Shown in pieces: positions 32,362 through 43,600 of a DNA stretch of 64,000 nucleotides. Origin of the DNA: Nipponacmea schrenckii (taxonomy: Eukaryota; Mollusca; Gastropoda; Lottiidae); the NCBI GenBank assembly GCA_030562195.1, contig CM060203.1:124001-188000 (forward strand), given 5' to 3'. How positions within the stretch are numbered: position 1 is the stretch's first letter; each line of letters begins with the position of its first letter. The translations under genes were made by a program, and so were the position numbers. A model generated the notes under the pieces. It was not told the DNA's origin. It made no database searches and saw only the letters and a list, made by a program, of their open reading frames with translations.

Positions 32362-32512
32362 GGGATTTTATTGGTTATTTGCTCTATGATCCATTTTAAA
32401 AATTGTTTGCTTTGCTTTCAAACCAATAAAGTCTACTTGCCCAAACCTAGTAATATTTCTTTTGCTTAAAATAGCCTCTCCCCTATTTGCCTTGGAAATG
32501 GGTTGAAATTAA
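32362..32512 (+). repeat. split direct repeat B1
   Basis: GGGATTTTATTGGTTATTTG to GGAAATGGGTTGAAATT. It is repeated 151 bp long at 32806-32956 (B2), which forms the right end of the element. Confidence 0.9.
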
Positions 32513-32691
32513 TTAATCATTAAGGTAGTTAATGTAGTTTAATTTCACACATGCCAATCACTAAGCTCCGCCAACTGCAATACATTGACCCCCCTCTAGA
32601 TGGTCAAATTCCCGCCGTTAGTTTGCCGCTCAGTCTGCCATTGTAAGCCTAAGAAACGTCTAAGCTCTATTTGCAAGTTATTTTTCGCCCC
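32513..32691 (+). repeat. split direct repeat A2
   Basis: Second copy of the left terminal sequence, directly joined to B1. The B1-A2 junction mirrors the circular junction used in replication of Ngaro/PAT elements. Confidence 0.9.
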
Positions 32692-32805
32692 CGCCCCCAC
32701 CCACACCTTATTATAGTTATGTTAGATTTATGTAATAATTAATGTATTGGTGTTGAATTTAGGATTTTGATTTGAATTAATATGGGTATGATGTTTGTTA
32801 TATTC

Positions 32806-32956
32806 GGGATTTTATTGGTTATTTGCTCTATGATCCATTTTAAAAATTGTTTGCTTTGCTTTCAAACCAATAAAGTCTACTTGCCCAAACCTAGTAATAT
32901 TTCTTTTGCTTAAAATAGCCTCTCCCCTATTTGCCTTGGAAATGGGTTGAAATTTA
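32806..32956 (+). repeat. split direct repeat B2 (right end)
   Basis: Right terminus of the Ngaro-like element. It is nearly identical to B1 and is followed directly by the empty-site sequence ACATTTTCTCTCC. Confidence 0.9.
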
Positions 32957-33264
32957 ACATTTTCTCTCCTTGCAAATCGGTAAAAAGTTTCAATAAACGA
33001 ACCGAATAGGGTGCTTATCTGAATTGAATTTAGTGCAGATATGTTGTGCTATGGATACAATGTTAATTCAATTGATGCCAACGCATTATAAGTTCATGAT
33101 TTTATTCTTGTCAGTTGTCAACAATCAATCGGCATCGATGTCTATCCTAACTAGGCCTAGTGTTGTGTTGTAGGCCTAGCGTCTAGTCTAGCCACATCTA
33201 TCAATGATTTTGACAACCACGCCCGAAAGCCAGAGGTCCAACAGTAGCACAAAATATTACGTAC

Positions 33265-33545
33265 CAAATGAGGTTACCAATTCTTGGTATTTGAGGTGGC
33301 TGCTCCACCGGCGCTGCAACATGCTCTGCTGGAAGAATAGGCCTAGGTGGGAGAGGGTCGAACAAATGCGGCTCCATTTCCATTGGTCTTACAGCGATTT
33401 CACGGTCATCATCACTTACATTGCTGACTATGCTATCATCGGAATCAAAATCAACAATTCCGGGAAAAGCACTGTCCGACAAATCAGAGGAATCACGGAA
33501 ACTATCAGTATCCACCGTACTACATGTACTATCACTGTCAGCCAT
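33265..33545 (-). CDS. ballast-domain gene exon 1, copy B (acidic Ser/Asp/Pro region)
   Basis: Starts MADSDSTCSTVDTDSFRDSS and continues GIVDFDSDDSIVSNVSDDDR and LFDPLPPRPILPAEH, ending near IPRIGNLI. It is an acidic, probably disordered N-terminus. The ATG at 33543-33545 is preferred over the upstream one because copies C and D have a stop between them. The donor on the minus strand is ATTTG then GTACGT. Joined to the exon 2 acceptor position it restores phase, and the split codon becomes Trp just before the Cys cluster, giving the W-C-x-C-x2-C pattern typical of P2X7. About 5.3 kb of intron, mostly the Ngaro-like element, separates the exons. Confidence 0.75.
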
Positions 33546-33553
33546 TTTGCCTT

Positions 33554-33579
33554 CTCGGTTCCTGAGATGACGTGACGTC
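33554..33579 (-). promoter_or_regulatory. shared promoter motif (copy B, ballast side)
   Basis: On the minus strand ACGTCACGTCATCTCAGGAA lies just upstream of the ballast start codon. It is the variant of the TGACGTCATCTCAGGAAC motif found on the THAP side; here the shared part is ACGTCATCTCAGGAAC. Confidence 0.5.
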
Positions 33580-33746
33580 ATGTGAAGCGGGTTTATTTTC
33601 GTTTTCGTAAATCTCGAGAAAGTCAATTTTCTAAAGCAGATTTCTCTAAATCTACTCAATGAATCAAGTCGGGATTTTTTGTGTACCCTTTCCAGGTGGT
33701 ATATTTACTATAATTGGGGGAAAATAAGCTTGTCTAAATGGCGACC

Positions 33747-33760
33747 AGTTACTACTTTAA
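33747..33760 (-). repeat. right terminal inverted repeat and TTAA, copy B
   Basis: AGTTACTACT followed by TTAA (33757-33760). Read inward on the minus strand it begins AGTAGTAACTGGTCGCCATT, and the same end is seen in copies C and D. Confidence 0.85.
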
Positions 33761-34716
33761 TTCCATTAGTTGAGTTTCTACTGTTATCATGTGAGTCATG
33801 TCACCATTCGGTATTATCACACTCGTGAAGCTTAGCAGACGAAATACGAATTAAGCGTTAAATGGACAATACGAGGTTAAAAATAATTTCCCCAAATCCC
33901 AATTTATCAACAATTTTAACAACTTTAAAATACCAACTTTACTTCATACCGGTTCTACTTAAATATCTACGGAGGTTAAAATTTGCCTAGTTTTGTTTTA
34001 AAAGGGGTTTAGGCTTGATTTTTAGGGGTCGTTTTGGGCCTTTGTTACATTTAAACAGTCCTCAGAAATATTCAAGCTCTAAGAAAATCGCAAAATACCT
34101 TGAAATATACCTGAAACAAAAAAATTCACTTTTCATTTTTTTCCGTGCTGTACGCGGCTGGTCTCCAGTCAGTCTGAAAATTGTGTGTCCTGTTGACAAA
34201 GTCTACAATTGAAAATGCGTTGTGGGCTATTTATATAGATGACCGCTATTGCACGACGGGAAGGATAACTCTTTGATTATCAAGACGAACCGTTTTCCAA
34301 TATGGCGGGACGTTCGTAATTTCTTAAGACATTATGGTTTTTCAAACACGGATTATTATGGATACACATGGATTTGAAGGCTCGAATTTCAAAGGTAAGC
34401 TCTGTAGACTATTTCTGATTAGGTAACCAAAAGATTTCATGTGTTTGAGGCTGTCGAATGATTGTCCGAAACAAATAAAGCCTGGGCCCTTTTAATAATC
34501 CAATGCATTCATTTCTCTGTTTAATCAATCACACAAGCCATCCTGTGTCGCCTCTTGTTGCCACATGTGATGTTCGTTTACCCACCCCTAAACATAACTT
34601 TAATTGCCTTAAACTGTACAATATTTAAACAGCAATATGACCTGTAGTCCCAAATCCCCGTACAGTAAAAAAACACTGGTTCAAGTAAATTCTTAAAGAT
34701 AGCTTGCCAGGCAAGG
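33761..34716. other. intergenic, no gene recognised
   Basis: AT-rich sequence without conserved coding sense. Confidence 0.5.
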
Positions 34717-36242
34717 TAATATACGCCCACTGGCAGCATTGATTTTGAATAAAAAATTTTCAGTAAGGTAACAATTGGTGGACTAAAATATTCAACCTTC
34801 CGCCATATACTTTTTTCTAGGGTCTCTATTTTCATTAAAGAATGTCAGGAATTGTACCTTATAACAACTCATTACATATTTTTCGGTATTTTTATGATTA
34901 TGGTTTGCTATAGGGTTCACCCTTAATCATGATATTTTTAATAGGATCTTCCTTGGGTGATATCAAACAATTTCAGCGAGTTTGTCAAAAATGAACGTGT
35001 GTTTACAAGCCAAAAGTTTAAAGCGTTTTCAAGAACAAGGGCAATAACTGACACTAAATATTTGTCGGTTTATCTGATTTTCAATAGGGTTCATCCTTGG
35101 GAGAAAACAAATACTACAGCCAAGTTTCATCAAAATCCATTCAAAATTGTTCTTTCTAGAGTGTTTTCAAACTAAAATTGAACGCGTTTTTAAGAACAAA
35201 GGCAATAACTTGTACTAAATATTTTTTGATTTATCTGATTTTCAGAAGGGTTCATCCTTGGGTAAAAACAAATACTCAAGCCAAGTTTTATCAAAATCCA
35301 TTAAGAATTGTTCTTTCTAGAGTGCTTACAAGCTAAAATTTAACGCGTTTTCAAACACAAGGGCAATAACTGATACTAAATATTTTTCGATTTAACTGAA
35401 TTTCAATGGGGTTCATCCTTAGGTGATCACAAATACTCATGTCAAATTATGTCAAAATCGCTCAAGAATTGTGACTTGTAGAGTGATTACAAGGCAAAAA
35501 TCCAACACATTTGATAGAACAAGGGCAATAATTGGTATTAAATATATTTTGATATGTGCTATTTTCAAAAGGGTTCATTCTTGGGTGATATTAAACAATT
35601 TCAGCAAGTTTCGTCAAAATCGGTCAATAACTGTGCTTTTTAGAGTGTTTACAAGCTAAAAATTGAACGCGTTTTCAAAAACAAGGGCAATAACTGATAT
35701 TAATATTTTTTCGATTTGAATAGGCTTTCAATAGACTTCATCCTTGGGTGATAACAAATACTAAGGCCAAGTTTCATTAAAATCCATTAAAAATTGTTCT
35801 CTCAAGAGTGTTTACAATCTAAAATTGAACGCGTTTTCAAGAACAAGGGCAATAACTCATACTAAATGTTTTTCGATTTTGCTGATTTTCAATAGGGTTT
35901 ATCCTTGAGTTATAACATACTCTCACACCAAGTTTCATCAAAATCGGTTAAGAATTCCACACTGTAGAGTGTTTACGAGCCATTCAAGAACAAGGGCACG
36001 AACTCATACTAAATTTTTTCCGATTTCGCTGATTTTCAATAGGGTTCATCCTTGCATGCTCATAAACACTCATATTAAGTTTCATCGAAATCCGTCAAGA
36101 ATTACACCTTGTAGATTGTTTACGAGCAATGGTGGACGGACGGACCGACGGACGGACGGACGGACCGTCGGACGGACGGACGGACGGACGGACGGATGTG
36201 GGTGACGACAATATACGCCCCCCATTTCATGTTGGCGTATAA
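34717..36242. mobile_element. candidate non-autonomous element with 161-bp tandem repeats
   Basis: The left edge TATACGCCCACTGG and the right edge GTTGGCGTATA are short inverted repeats (TATACGCC). Inside, a unit containing GGGTTCATCCTTGGG, AGTTTCATCAAAATCC, TTTACAAGCTAAAATTGAAC and CAAGGGCAATAACT recurs about eight times. The spacing is 160-163 bp (anchors near 35087, 35248, 35408, 35571, 35733, 35894). The array ends in a GGAC microsatellite (36130-36196). No ORF of substance. The architecture is like bivalve interspersed repeats with GGAC tails; that comparison is from memory. Confidence 0.55.
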
Positions 36243-38002
36243 AAAGTAAAGCTTATACTTTGAATGTCACTCTCCCACATACATTAAATTTTGAACAGAG
36301 TGCACGGCTTCTTTAGGCCTAAGTATCTGTAGGAATCGCTGTATCCCTATATAGTTAAACCCCCCCCCCCCCACACACACACCTAAATTCGTGAGTGCTG
36401 TGATTATGGATCTGACACCTATAATGGACTACCACAAATCAATCTTTGCCAATAACTTGCCCATAGAATGTTCATCAGGCGCGAAAAGGACCTATTGAGA
36501 CCTAATTTAACAAATGACTTCGCTAAAACAAAAATCAAGAGAAGTAGAAGGTCATTATAAGCTTTCATGTACAGAAGACTAACATAATCCAAACCTGTTT
36601 TGATTGATAGGGGGATGCAAAAGAAAATGTATAAGCCGACAATCAAAATAATCATCTCTATAAGGCTAAGTACAATTTATTTTAACCAGGTAGGAAACGC
36701 CAATCTCGTAACCCCAAATAAGCCACACACAGTTTAATATTTAAGAGATTATCAAATAATCCACTTACATAACATTCACAATATATTCGAAAGTAGAGCA
36801 TGGTGGCATGACAAATTCAGTAACTATATACAATAGTATGGGCAAACCTTATATTTTTATACATAAGAGTTTTCTAATTATATTCAGACTGACAAGAAAC
36901 TGTGTAAACCTACTAGAATTGCTTACAATTATGAACGTATTTCGAGAGCCTTAAAATATTATGTAGGCTAAATTTGCAATTACCTACATCTAGACAATAT
37001 ATTGAATATCATTTGACCTAGTTTTCAAAGTCATAAAATAATTAGGTCACACCTTCCGTAACGGTTAATGATGGCGAAAATATGAAAATTATCAATTTTT
37101 GCTGTATTTAAGTACACTTATCTCTATGAATTTTTTAAGTAAGCCAAATTAAAAAATATCTACTCGTAGACAATATATTGAATATTATTTGACCTAATTT
37201 TCAAGGTCATAGATTAAGTGGGTCACACCTTCTGTACCCGTTAAAATGACCTAATTTTGAAAAAATCGAAATTTAAATAATTCGAAAGAAAATACGAAAT
37301 TTGAAAATCGGTCTCCAAGAAAAGGTAGATAATGATCCAGTGTATCTATGTGCTAAATTTCATCAAAATCGGTCTATCAGTAGTGTCTGAATTTCGGATT
37401 TAAGAATTGTAACGAAAATTCAAAATGGCGGTCGATATGGCAGCTTGACCTAATTATTTAGGTCAAATCAATTACTATTGACAAGTTATTTATAAAACAG
37501 TTTTCACTTTTCACCTAGCAGTTATAGACCGGAAGTTACGTAATTACGTCATTTGAGGCTAAACCGGAAGTGGAATTTTTATTTTCACATTTTTTCAAAA
37601 ATTATAAACATATCGCCTATCAACTGGTAAAGTTTCAAAATTTTACCATTTATATTAAAGGAGAAATCACGGTCTAAAATTTTTGCCGATGACCCTTGAA
37701 AATTGAATTGCAAATCGTGGGTAAAATATTTAACCTAATTGCATAAAACCTATAATTGTTAGTTGACAAATACATTGAAGTTTTCAAATCTGAAAATCCG
37801 GTCAAAATCGAACTGAAAATAAACTTGCTAAAGCAAAAAAACCTGAACTTCCGGTTCTCACTTCCTGTCAGAGATAGAACTTCCGGTTTTGTTTTATTTG
37901 ATAATAGAAATCATTCTAAGATCAACTGTAGATTTAGAATTTCTGCACCTTTTACCAGTTTGTCTGCAAACTCATCCAAGAATTACAAAAAAAAAAAAAA
38001 AC
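36243..38002. other. intergenic, no gene recognised
   Basis: AT-rich, with a C homopolymer at 36360-36371 and several dispersed CACTTCCGG-like and TGACCTAATTTT-like words. No conserved coding sense. Confidence 0.45.
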
Positions 38003-40157
38003 TAGAACCGTTAGACGGTACCAAGGCAGTGCGCGTCCCTTCTATTGCATGGGTGAAACGTTGCATTTATAATATCCAATTCCATAATAATAACTAGACC
38101 TGTTTGTAACAATTGTGCAGCTTCCGAGATATTTAGAATGTGTTATATATCCTGGCTGTCATTTAAAATAGAACGTAATCACGCCTACTCGGTATAATGA
38201 CTTGTTTTGATTGGTTGCGATACTTAAACTGGAAATGTCAAAATTTGTCTTGACCAAACGATAAGAAATTAACACAATTTGACTTTTTGACCCTGTTGCA
38301 TTATCTTCTTAACTCTTCTTGTAACATTTATATCTGTTTAATTAGTGTGTAAAACAAAACGTCGAAAAAACAAATTTGTGGTCATAAAGGGACATAACAC
38401 CTTATTTGAGAATACAAATTGATCTCGGATTAAATTAACTTTCCAGATGGTTGATACTTTTAATTTGTTTATTTATTTATTTATCAATCTTAATTTAGGT
38501 GTAGTGGGAACATTAGATCCTGCAATTTGTGGCAAGTTGCTATGGTATAACATAGAGCCATCAAATTAACAGCGCGGCTTTACATCTTTAAGAGAGTATT
38601 TTATAGAGTTGCGTCCCTTATACCACTAGTCCTCTCAACTGTACATTATTTTTGCTTAAGAGAATATCATTTAAAATTATAAAGGTTGTCATTTCCTTCC
38701 ACATATTCCATATCATACATCGCCCACAACGAGAAATGAACAATCATTCCTTTTATTTAAGATATATAATATTTTTGAATCATTTTAACTGGATTAATTT
38801 TTAATCGTAAAAAAATCAAAATCAAAATAACAATTCAAAAATCGGTTTCCATATATATTTCGGCAATAGATTCTATATACATGTACATCAAAATAACACA
38901 AATTGAATTATCTTCCGAGACCCTATTTCGATTTAAAGAGTTAGTATAGAAGAAATTACAAAATTTGCAAATTTAAAACGTGCAATTTTGATCAAAAATC
39001 AAGTGTTATACACCATTGGAAAGAATAACTAGACCTGTTTGTAACAGTTCTGCAGCTTTCGGGCTATTTAGAATTTGTTGGTCTCCTGGCTGTCATTTAA
39101 GGATGTAGATTGATTTTGCGATTATTGGGAGAGATGATTTATTCATAATTTAACACGTGACATTTGAGCTTGTTAATAGACTGGCAATCATCAAGGTTTG
39201 TGATGTAAAAATATCTGGGGTTAACCACGCCCACAAAGTCCATTGACTTGTTTTGGAAACTTCAACTGGAAATGTCAAAATTTGTGAATTGACCGTTTTA
39301 TAGGAAAAATTCGCAATTTTTAAATGCCGATAAACCGAAAGTTTACATTTTGCTATAAAGCTTAATATGTCATTGGATAGAACGTATCACATATGTACAG
39401 GTATAAAGATCGCCAAAGGTCAACGTCACAATATACACCTTCGAAGTTTTTATAATTTTTAATCGTAATTAAATCAAAATCAAATTAAAAATTCAAAAAT
39501 CAGTTTCCATATAAATTTCGGCAATCGGTTATAGATTCTATATACATGTCCATCAAAATAACACATATTGACTGATCCTCCGAGACCCTATTTCGATTGA
39601 AAGAAAAATACACACAGTGATGTAAAATATCTGGGTTTAACCACGCCCACAAAGTCTAATGACTTGTTTTGATTGGTTGGGGATACTTTAACTGGAAATG
39701 TCAAAATTTGTGTCTTGACCAAAAGATAAGGAATTAACACAATCAGATTTTATGACCTGTTGCATTTATATCTGTTTAATTAGAGTGTAATTTTATTCTT
39801 AAACTTTTCGCAATTTTTATTTATACATAATGATTTATATATTGCTTGAAAGCTGGGAATTTGCACCTTATAAATCTGTTCGAATTTTGTTTTTAAGTTA
39901 AATAGAACTAAATATAAAAAAATATGAATGTTAAAATCGCTTATTTTCTACTAGGCGTATTTTATCAGTTTTCGGTCTATAGCTAAAATAAAGATATTGT
40001 TAGAAAGCTGATAAAAATCACACCCAATAATGTCAATTAGAATGTTGCCAAGAGTCTTGTTCATGAGATATAACCATCTGAAGATACGAGAAATATGCAA
40101 ATTACCAATTTTTGGGTCCCTATTAATCCATATGTTCTGTACTAAAATTAGAAATCA
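38003..40157 (-). mobile_element. inverted second copy of the Helitron-like repeat, cut by gap
   Basis: Begins CTAGAACCGTTAGACGGTAC, the exact reverse complement of the hairpin-CTAG end at 11842. It follows the other copy in inverted orientation through to the gap, matching about 9730-11842. A terminal sequence shared by two unrelated sites supports 11842/38003 as a true element end. The poly-A just outside (37987-38001) is flank, corresponding to the T-run beside copy A. Confidence 0.7.
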
Positions 40158-40657
40158 NNNNNNNNNNNNNNNNNNNNNNNNNNNNNNNNNNNNNNNNNNN
40201 NNNNNNNNNNNNNNNNNNNNNNNNNNNNNNNNNNNNNNNNNNNNNNNNNNNNNNNNNNNNNNNNNNNNNNNNNNNNNNNNNNNNNNNNNNNNNNNNNNNN
40301 NNNNNNNNNNNNNNNNNNNNNNNNNNNNNNNNNNNNNNNNNNNNNNNNNNNNNNNNNNNNNNNNNNNNNNNNNNNNNNNNNNNNNNNNNNNNNNNNNNNN
40401 NNNNNNNNNNNNNNNNNNNNNNNNNNNNNNNNNNNNNNNNNNNNNNNNNNNNNNNNNNNNNNNNNNNNNNNNNNNNNNNNNNNNNNNNNNNNNNNNNNNN
40501 NNNNNNNNNNNNNNNNNNNNNNNNNNNNNNNNNNNNNNNNNNNNNNNNNNNNNNNNNNNNNNNNNNNNNNNNNNNNNNNNNNNNNNNNNNNNNNNNNNNN
40601 NNNNNNNNNNNNNNNNNNNNNNNNNNNNNNNNNNNNNNNNNNNNNNNNNNNNNNNNN
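40158..40657. other. 500-bp assembly gap
   Basis: Exactly 500 N, of the same size as the first gap. It separates the Helitron-like repeat from the satellite, so the join across it is not demonstrated by sequence. Confidence 0.98.
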
Positions 40658-43600
40658 AACGTTAAGATGGCTCAGTAAACTAACATCAAAAGGGCGACAT
40701 CGACGTCAACATAGCGTCTTCAACCTAACGTTGAGAAGGCTACATCGAAGTTAAAGCAAACCTGGCGACGTCAACGTCAAGAGAGCGACATCGACGTTAT
40801 TCTTGTGACGTCAACTAACGTCAAGATGGCTACGTAAACTTACATCAGGGGCAACGACAACGTCAAGATAAACGTAAAAAGTCAACGTCAACGTCTTAAT
40901 ACAACTTACGGCACGATGGCTACGTAAATTGACGTCAACAGGGCTAACGTCATGAGGGTGTACTAACGAGTAAATATCGACTAACGTCAAGATGGCTACG
41001 TCATTCAACATTAAGAAGGCGACGTCGACGTCAAATTCCAAATATCGCCTCACGTCAAGATGGCTACGTCAACTAACGTTAAGAGGGCGACGTCGATGTA
41101 AACCTTGTGACGTCAACTAACGTCAAGTTGGCTACGTTAACTAACGTCAAGAGGCGACGTCAAATAGCATCAAGAGGGCGACGTCAACTAACGTTAAGAA
41201 AACTACGTCAACGTTAAAGTAAACGACAAGACATCAAAGTGACGTCGACGTTAAACTTGTGACGTCAACTAACGTCAAGATGGCTACGTAAACTTACATC
41301 ATGGGGCAACGTCATCGTCAAGATAAACGTAAAAAGGTCAGACGTCAACGTCTTAATATGACTTACGTCACGATGGCTAAATTGAATTAAACCTGGCAAC
41401 ATCACCGTCAACGTCAAGAGAGCGACGTTGACGTCGTCAACCTTGTGACATCAACTAACGTCAAGATGGCTACGTAAACTAACATCAAAAGGGCGACGCC
41501 AACGTCGACAAAGCGACGTCAACCTTTCGACGTAAAAAGTTGACGTCAACTAACGTTAAGAAGGCTTATGTCAACTAACGTCAAGAGGACGACGTCGAGG
41601 TCAACCTTGTGACGTCAAGTTACGTTAAAAAGGAAACGTCGACTTCTTCGTCAACCTGGCGACGTCAACGTCAACGTCAAGTGATCGACGTCGACGTCAA
41701 CCTTGACGACATCAACTAACGTTACTAGGTCGACATCGACGTTTACGTTAACCTGGCGACGTCAACGTCAACCTGGCGACCTCAACTAACGTTAAAAAGG
41801 CTACGTCATTCAACATGCAGAAGGTCAACGTTAACCTGGCGACGTCAACGTCAACGTGACAACGTCAATTAACGTTAAATGGCTACGTCAACTAACGTTA
41901 AATGGCTACGTCAACTAACGTCAAGAGGGCGACGTCGATGTCAACTTATGTCAAGATGGCTACGTCAACTAACGTCAAGAGACGACGTCAACTAACATCA
42001 AGAGGGCAACGGTAAAAAAGCTACGCCAACGTTAAAGTAAACGTCAAGATGGCTACGTAAACTAACACCAAAAGGGCGACGTCGACGTCAACATAGCGAC
42101 GTCAACCTGTCGACGTCAAAATGGCGACGTCAACTAACGTTAAGAAAGGTACGTCGACTTAAACTTAAACCTGGCGATGTCAACATCAACGTCAAGAGAG
42201 CGACGTCGACGTCAACTTTGTGATGTTAACCTGGCGACGTCAACGTCAACCTGGCGATGTCCACGTCAAGTCAACCTGGCGACGTCAATTAACGTTAAAA
42301 GGGAGACGTAGACTCCGACGTCAACCTTGTAACGTCAACCCAAGTTAAGAAAGCTACGTCGAAGTCAACGTTAACCTGACGACGTCAATGTCAACGTCAA
42401 GAGAGCGACGTCAACTTACGCCAAGATGGCTACGTAAACTAACATCAAGAAGGCGACGTCAACGTCAACATAGCAACGCCAACCTGTCGACATAAAAAAG
42501 CGATGTCAACTAACGTTAAACAGGCTTACGTCAACTAACGTCAACCTTGTGACATCAAGTAAAAAGGGATACGTCGACATGTACGTCAATCTGGCGACGT
42601 CAACGTCAACGTCAAGAGAGCGGCGTCGACGTCAACCTTGTGACGTCAACTTACGTCCAGATGGCTGCTTTAACTAACATCAAGACGGCGACGTCAAGGT
42701 CAACATAACGACGTCAACCTGTCGACATAAAAAGGCGACTTCAAGTAACGTAAAGAAGGCTTACGTAAACTAACTAACGCCAAGAGGACGACTTCGAGGT
42801 CAACCTTGTGACGTCAAGAAACGTTAAAAAGGATACGTCGAGGTCTACGTCAACCTGGCGACGTTAACGTCAACCTGACGACGTCAACTAACGTTAAGAG
42901 GGCGACGTCGACGTTTCCGTTAACCTGGCGACGTCAACGTCAACCTCGCGACGTCAACTAACGTTAAGAAGGCAACGTCGATGTCAACATAAAACTGGAG
43001 ACGTCAACGTCAAGAAAGCGACGTCGACGTCAACCTTGTGACGACAACTAACAATCAAGAGGACGACGTCAGTTGAAACGTAAACTAAAGTGAAGAAAGC
43101 GACGTTGACGTCAACGTCAACTTGGCGACGTCGATGTCAACAAGGCGAAGTCAACTAACGTTAATCGTGAAATGACGTTAAGAGGACGACGTCGACGTTA
43201 ACGTAACGTCATATGATGTTTAAATATCGACTTACGTCAAGATGGCTATGTCATTCAACATGAAGGTGACCTAGACGTCAACGTCAACCTGGCGACGTCA
43301 ACGTCAACCTGGCGACGTCAATTAAAAGTTAAATGGCTACGTCAACTAACGTCAAGAGGGCGACGTCAACCTTGTGACGTCAACTAACGTCAAGATGGCT
43401 AAGTCAACTAACTTTAACAGGCGACTTCGACGTCAAACTGGCGACGTCAACAACGTGACGTCAAATAACGTTAAGATGGCTACGTCAACTAACGTCAAGA
43501 GGCGACGTCAACTAACATCAAGAGGGCGACGTCGACGTCAACGTAGCGACGTAAACCTGGCGATAGCAACAAGGCGACGTCAACGTTAAAGTAAACGTCA

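Larger units (their letters stand above)
28375..32956 (+). mobile_element. Ngaro/PAT-like DIRS-order retrotransposon
   Basis: Copy C gives the exact empty site: the intron reads GATATGATTTTC followed directly by ACATTTTCTCTCC. In copy B 4582 bp are inserted between them, with no target duplication, as expected for tyrosine-recombinase retrotransposons. The ends form split direct repeats in the order A1 - coding - B1 A2 - B2 (A1 from 28375, B1 32362-32512, A2 from 32513, B2 32806-32956). This arrangement is the hallmark of Ngaro and PAT elements. Coding order is Gag, RT, RNase H, tyrosine recombinase. Several frameshifts make it defective, though some lie in homopolymers and could be sequence errors. 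Confidence 0.92.
22708..33756 (+). mobile_element. two-gene TTAA transposon, copy B (THAP-DDE plus ballast-domain gene)
   Basis: An 11.0-kb unit bounded by TTAA on both sides and by inverted ends. It contains a plus-strand THAP-DDE transposase gene (22967-27503) and a convergent minus-strand gene (27563-33545) encoding a P2X7-type ballast domain. Only 59 bp separate the two stop codons. A DIRS-type element (28375-32956) sits inside the ballast gene intron, so the transposon itself is about 6.5 kb. TTAA targets combined with a THAP domain and this DDE block point to the Kolobok superfamily. P elements have THAP domains but 8-bp duplications; piggyBac uses TTAA but has no THAP domain. Transposase exons 6 and 7 are deleted, so this copy is non-autonomous. 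Confidence 0.88.

Noticed and set aside
27563..33545. A true P2X receptor gene
   Set aside because: Only the ballast domain and an acidic head are present. There are no transmembrane helices, ectodomain cysteines or ATP-site motifs on either strand within the unit.
33201..33659. Upstream ATG giving a longer ballast exon 1 in copy B
   Set aside because: Copies C and D carry a TGA two codons after the corresponding nearer ATG (TSR in B), so the shared start is the MADSDS methionine.
22708..33756. P element or piggyBac as the source of the THAP/TTAA element
   Set aside because: P elements give 8-bp duplications and have a different catalytic core; piggyBac uses TTAA but lacks THAP and this DDE block. 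Kolobok fits better, though its usual terminal bases differ from the AGT seen here.
22708..33756. Simple segmental duplication of a host locus as the source of copies B and C
   Set aside because: Similarity starts and stops exactly at TTAA in both copies, and copy C leaves a perfect satellite empty site, which duplication would not produce.
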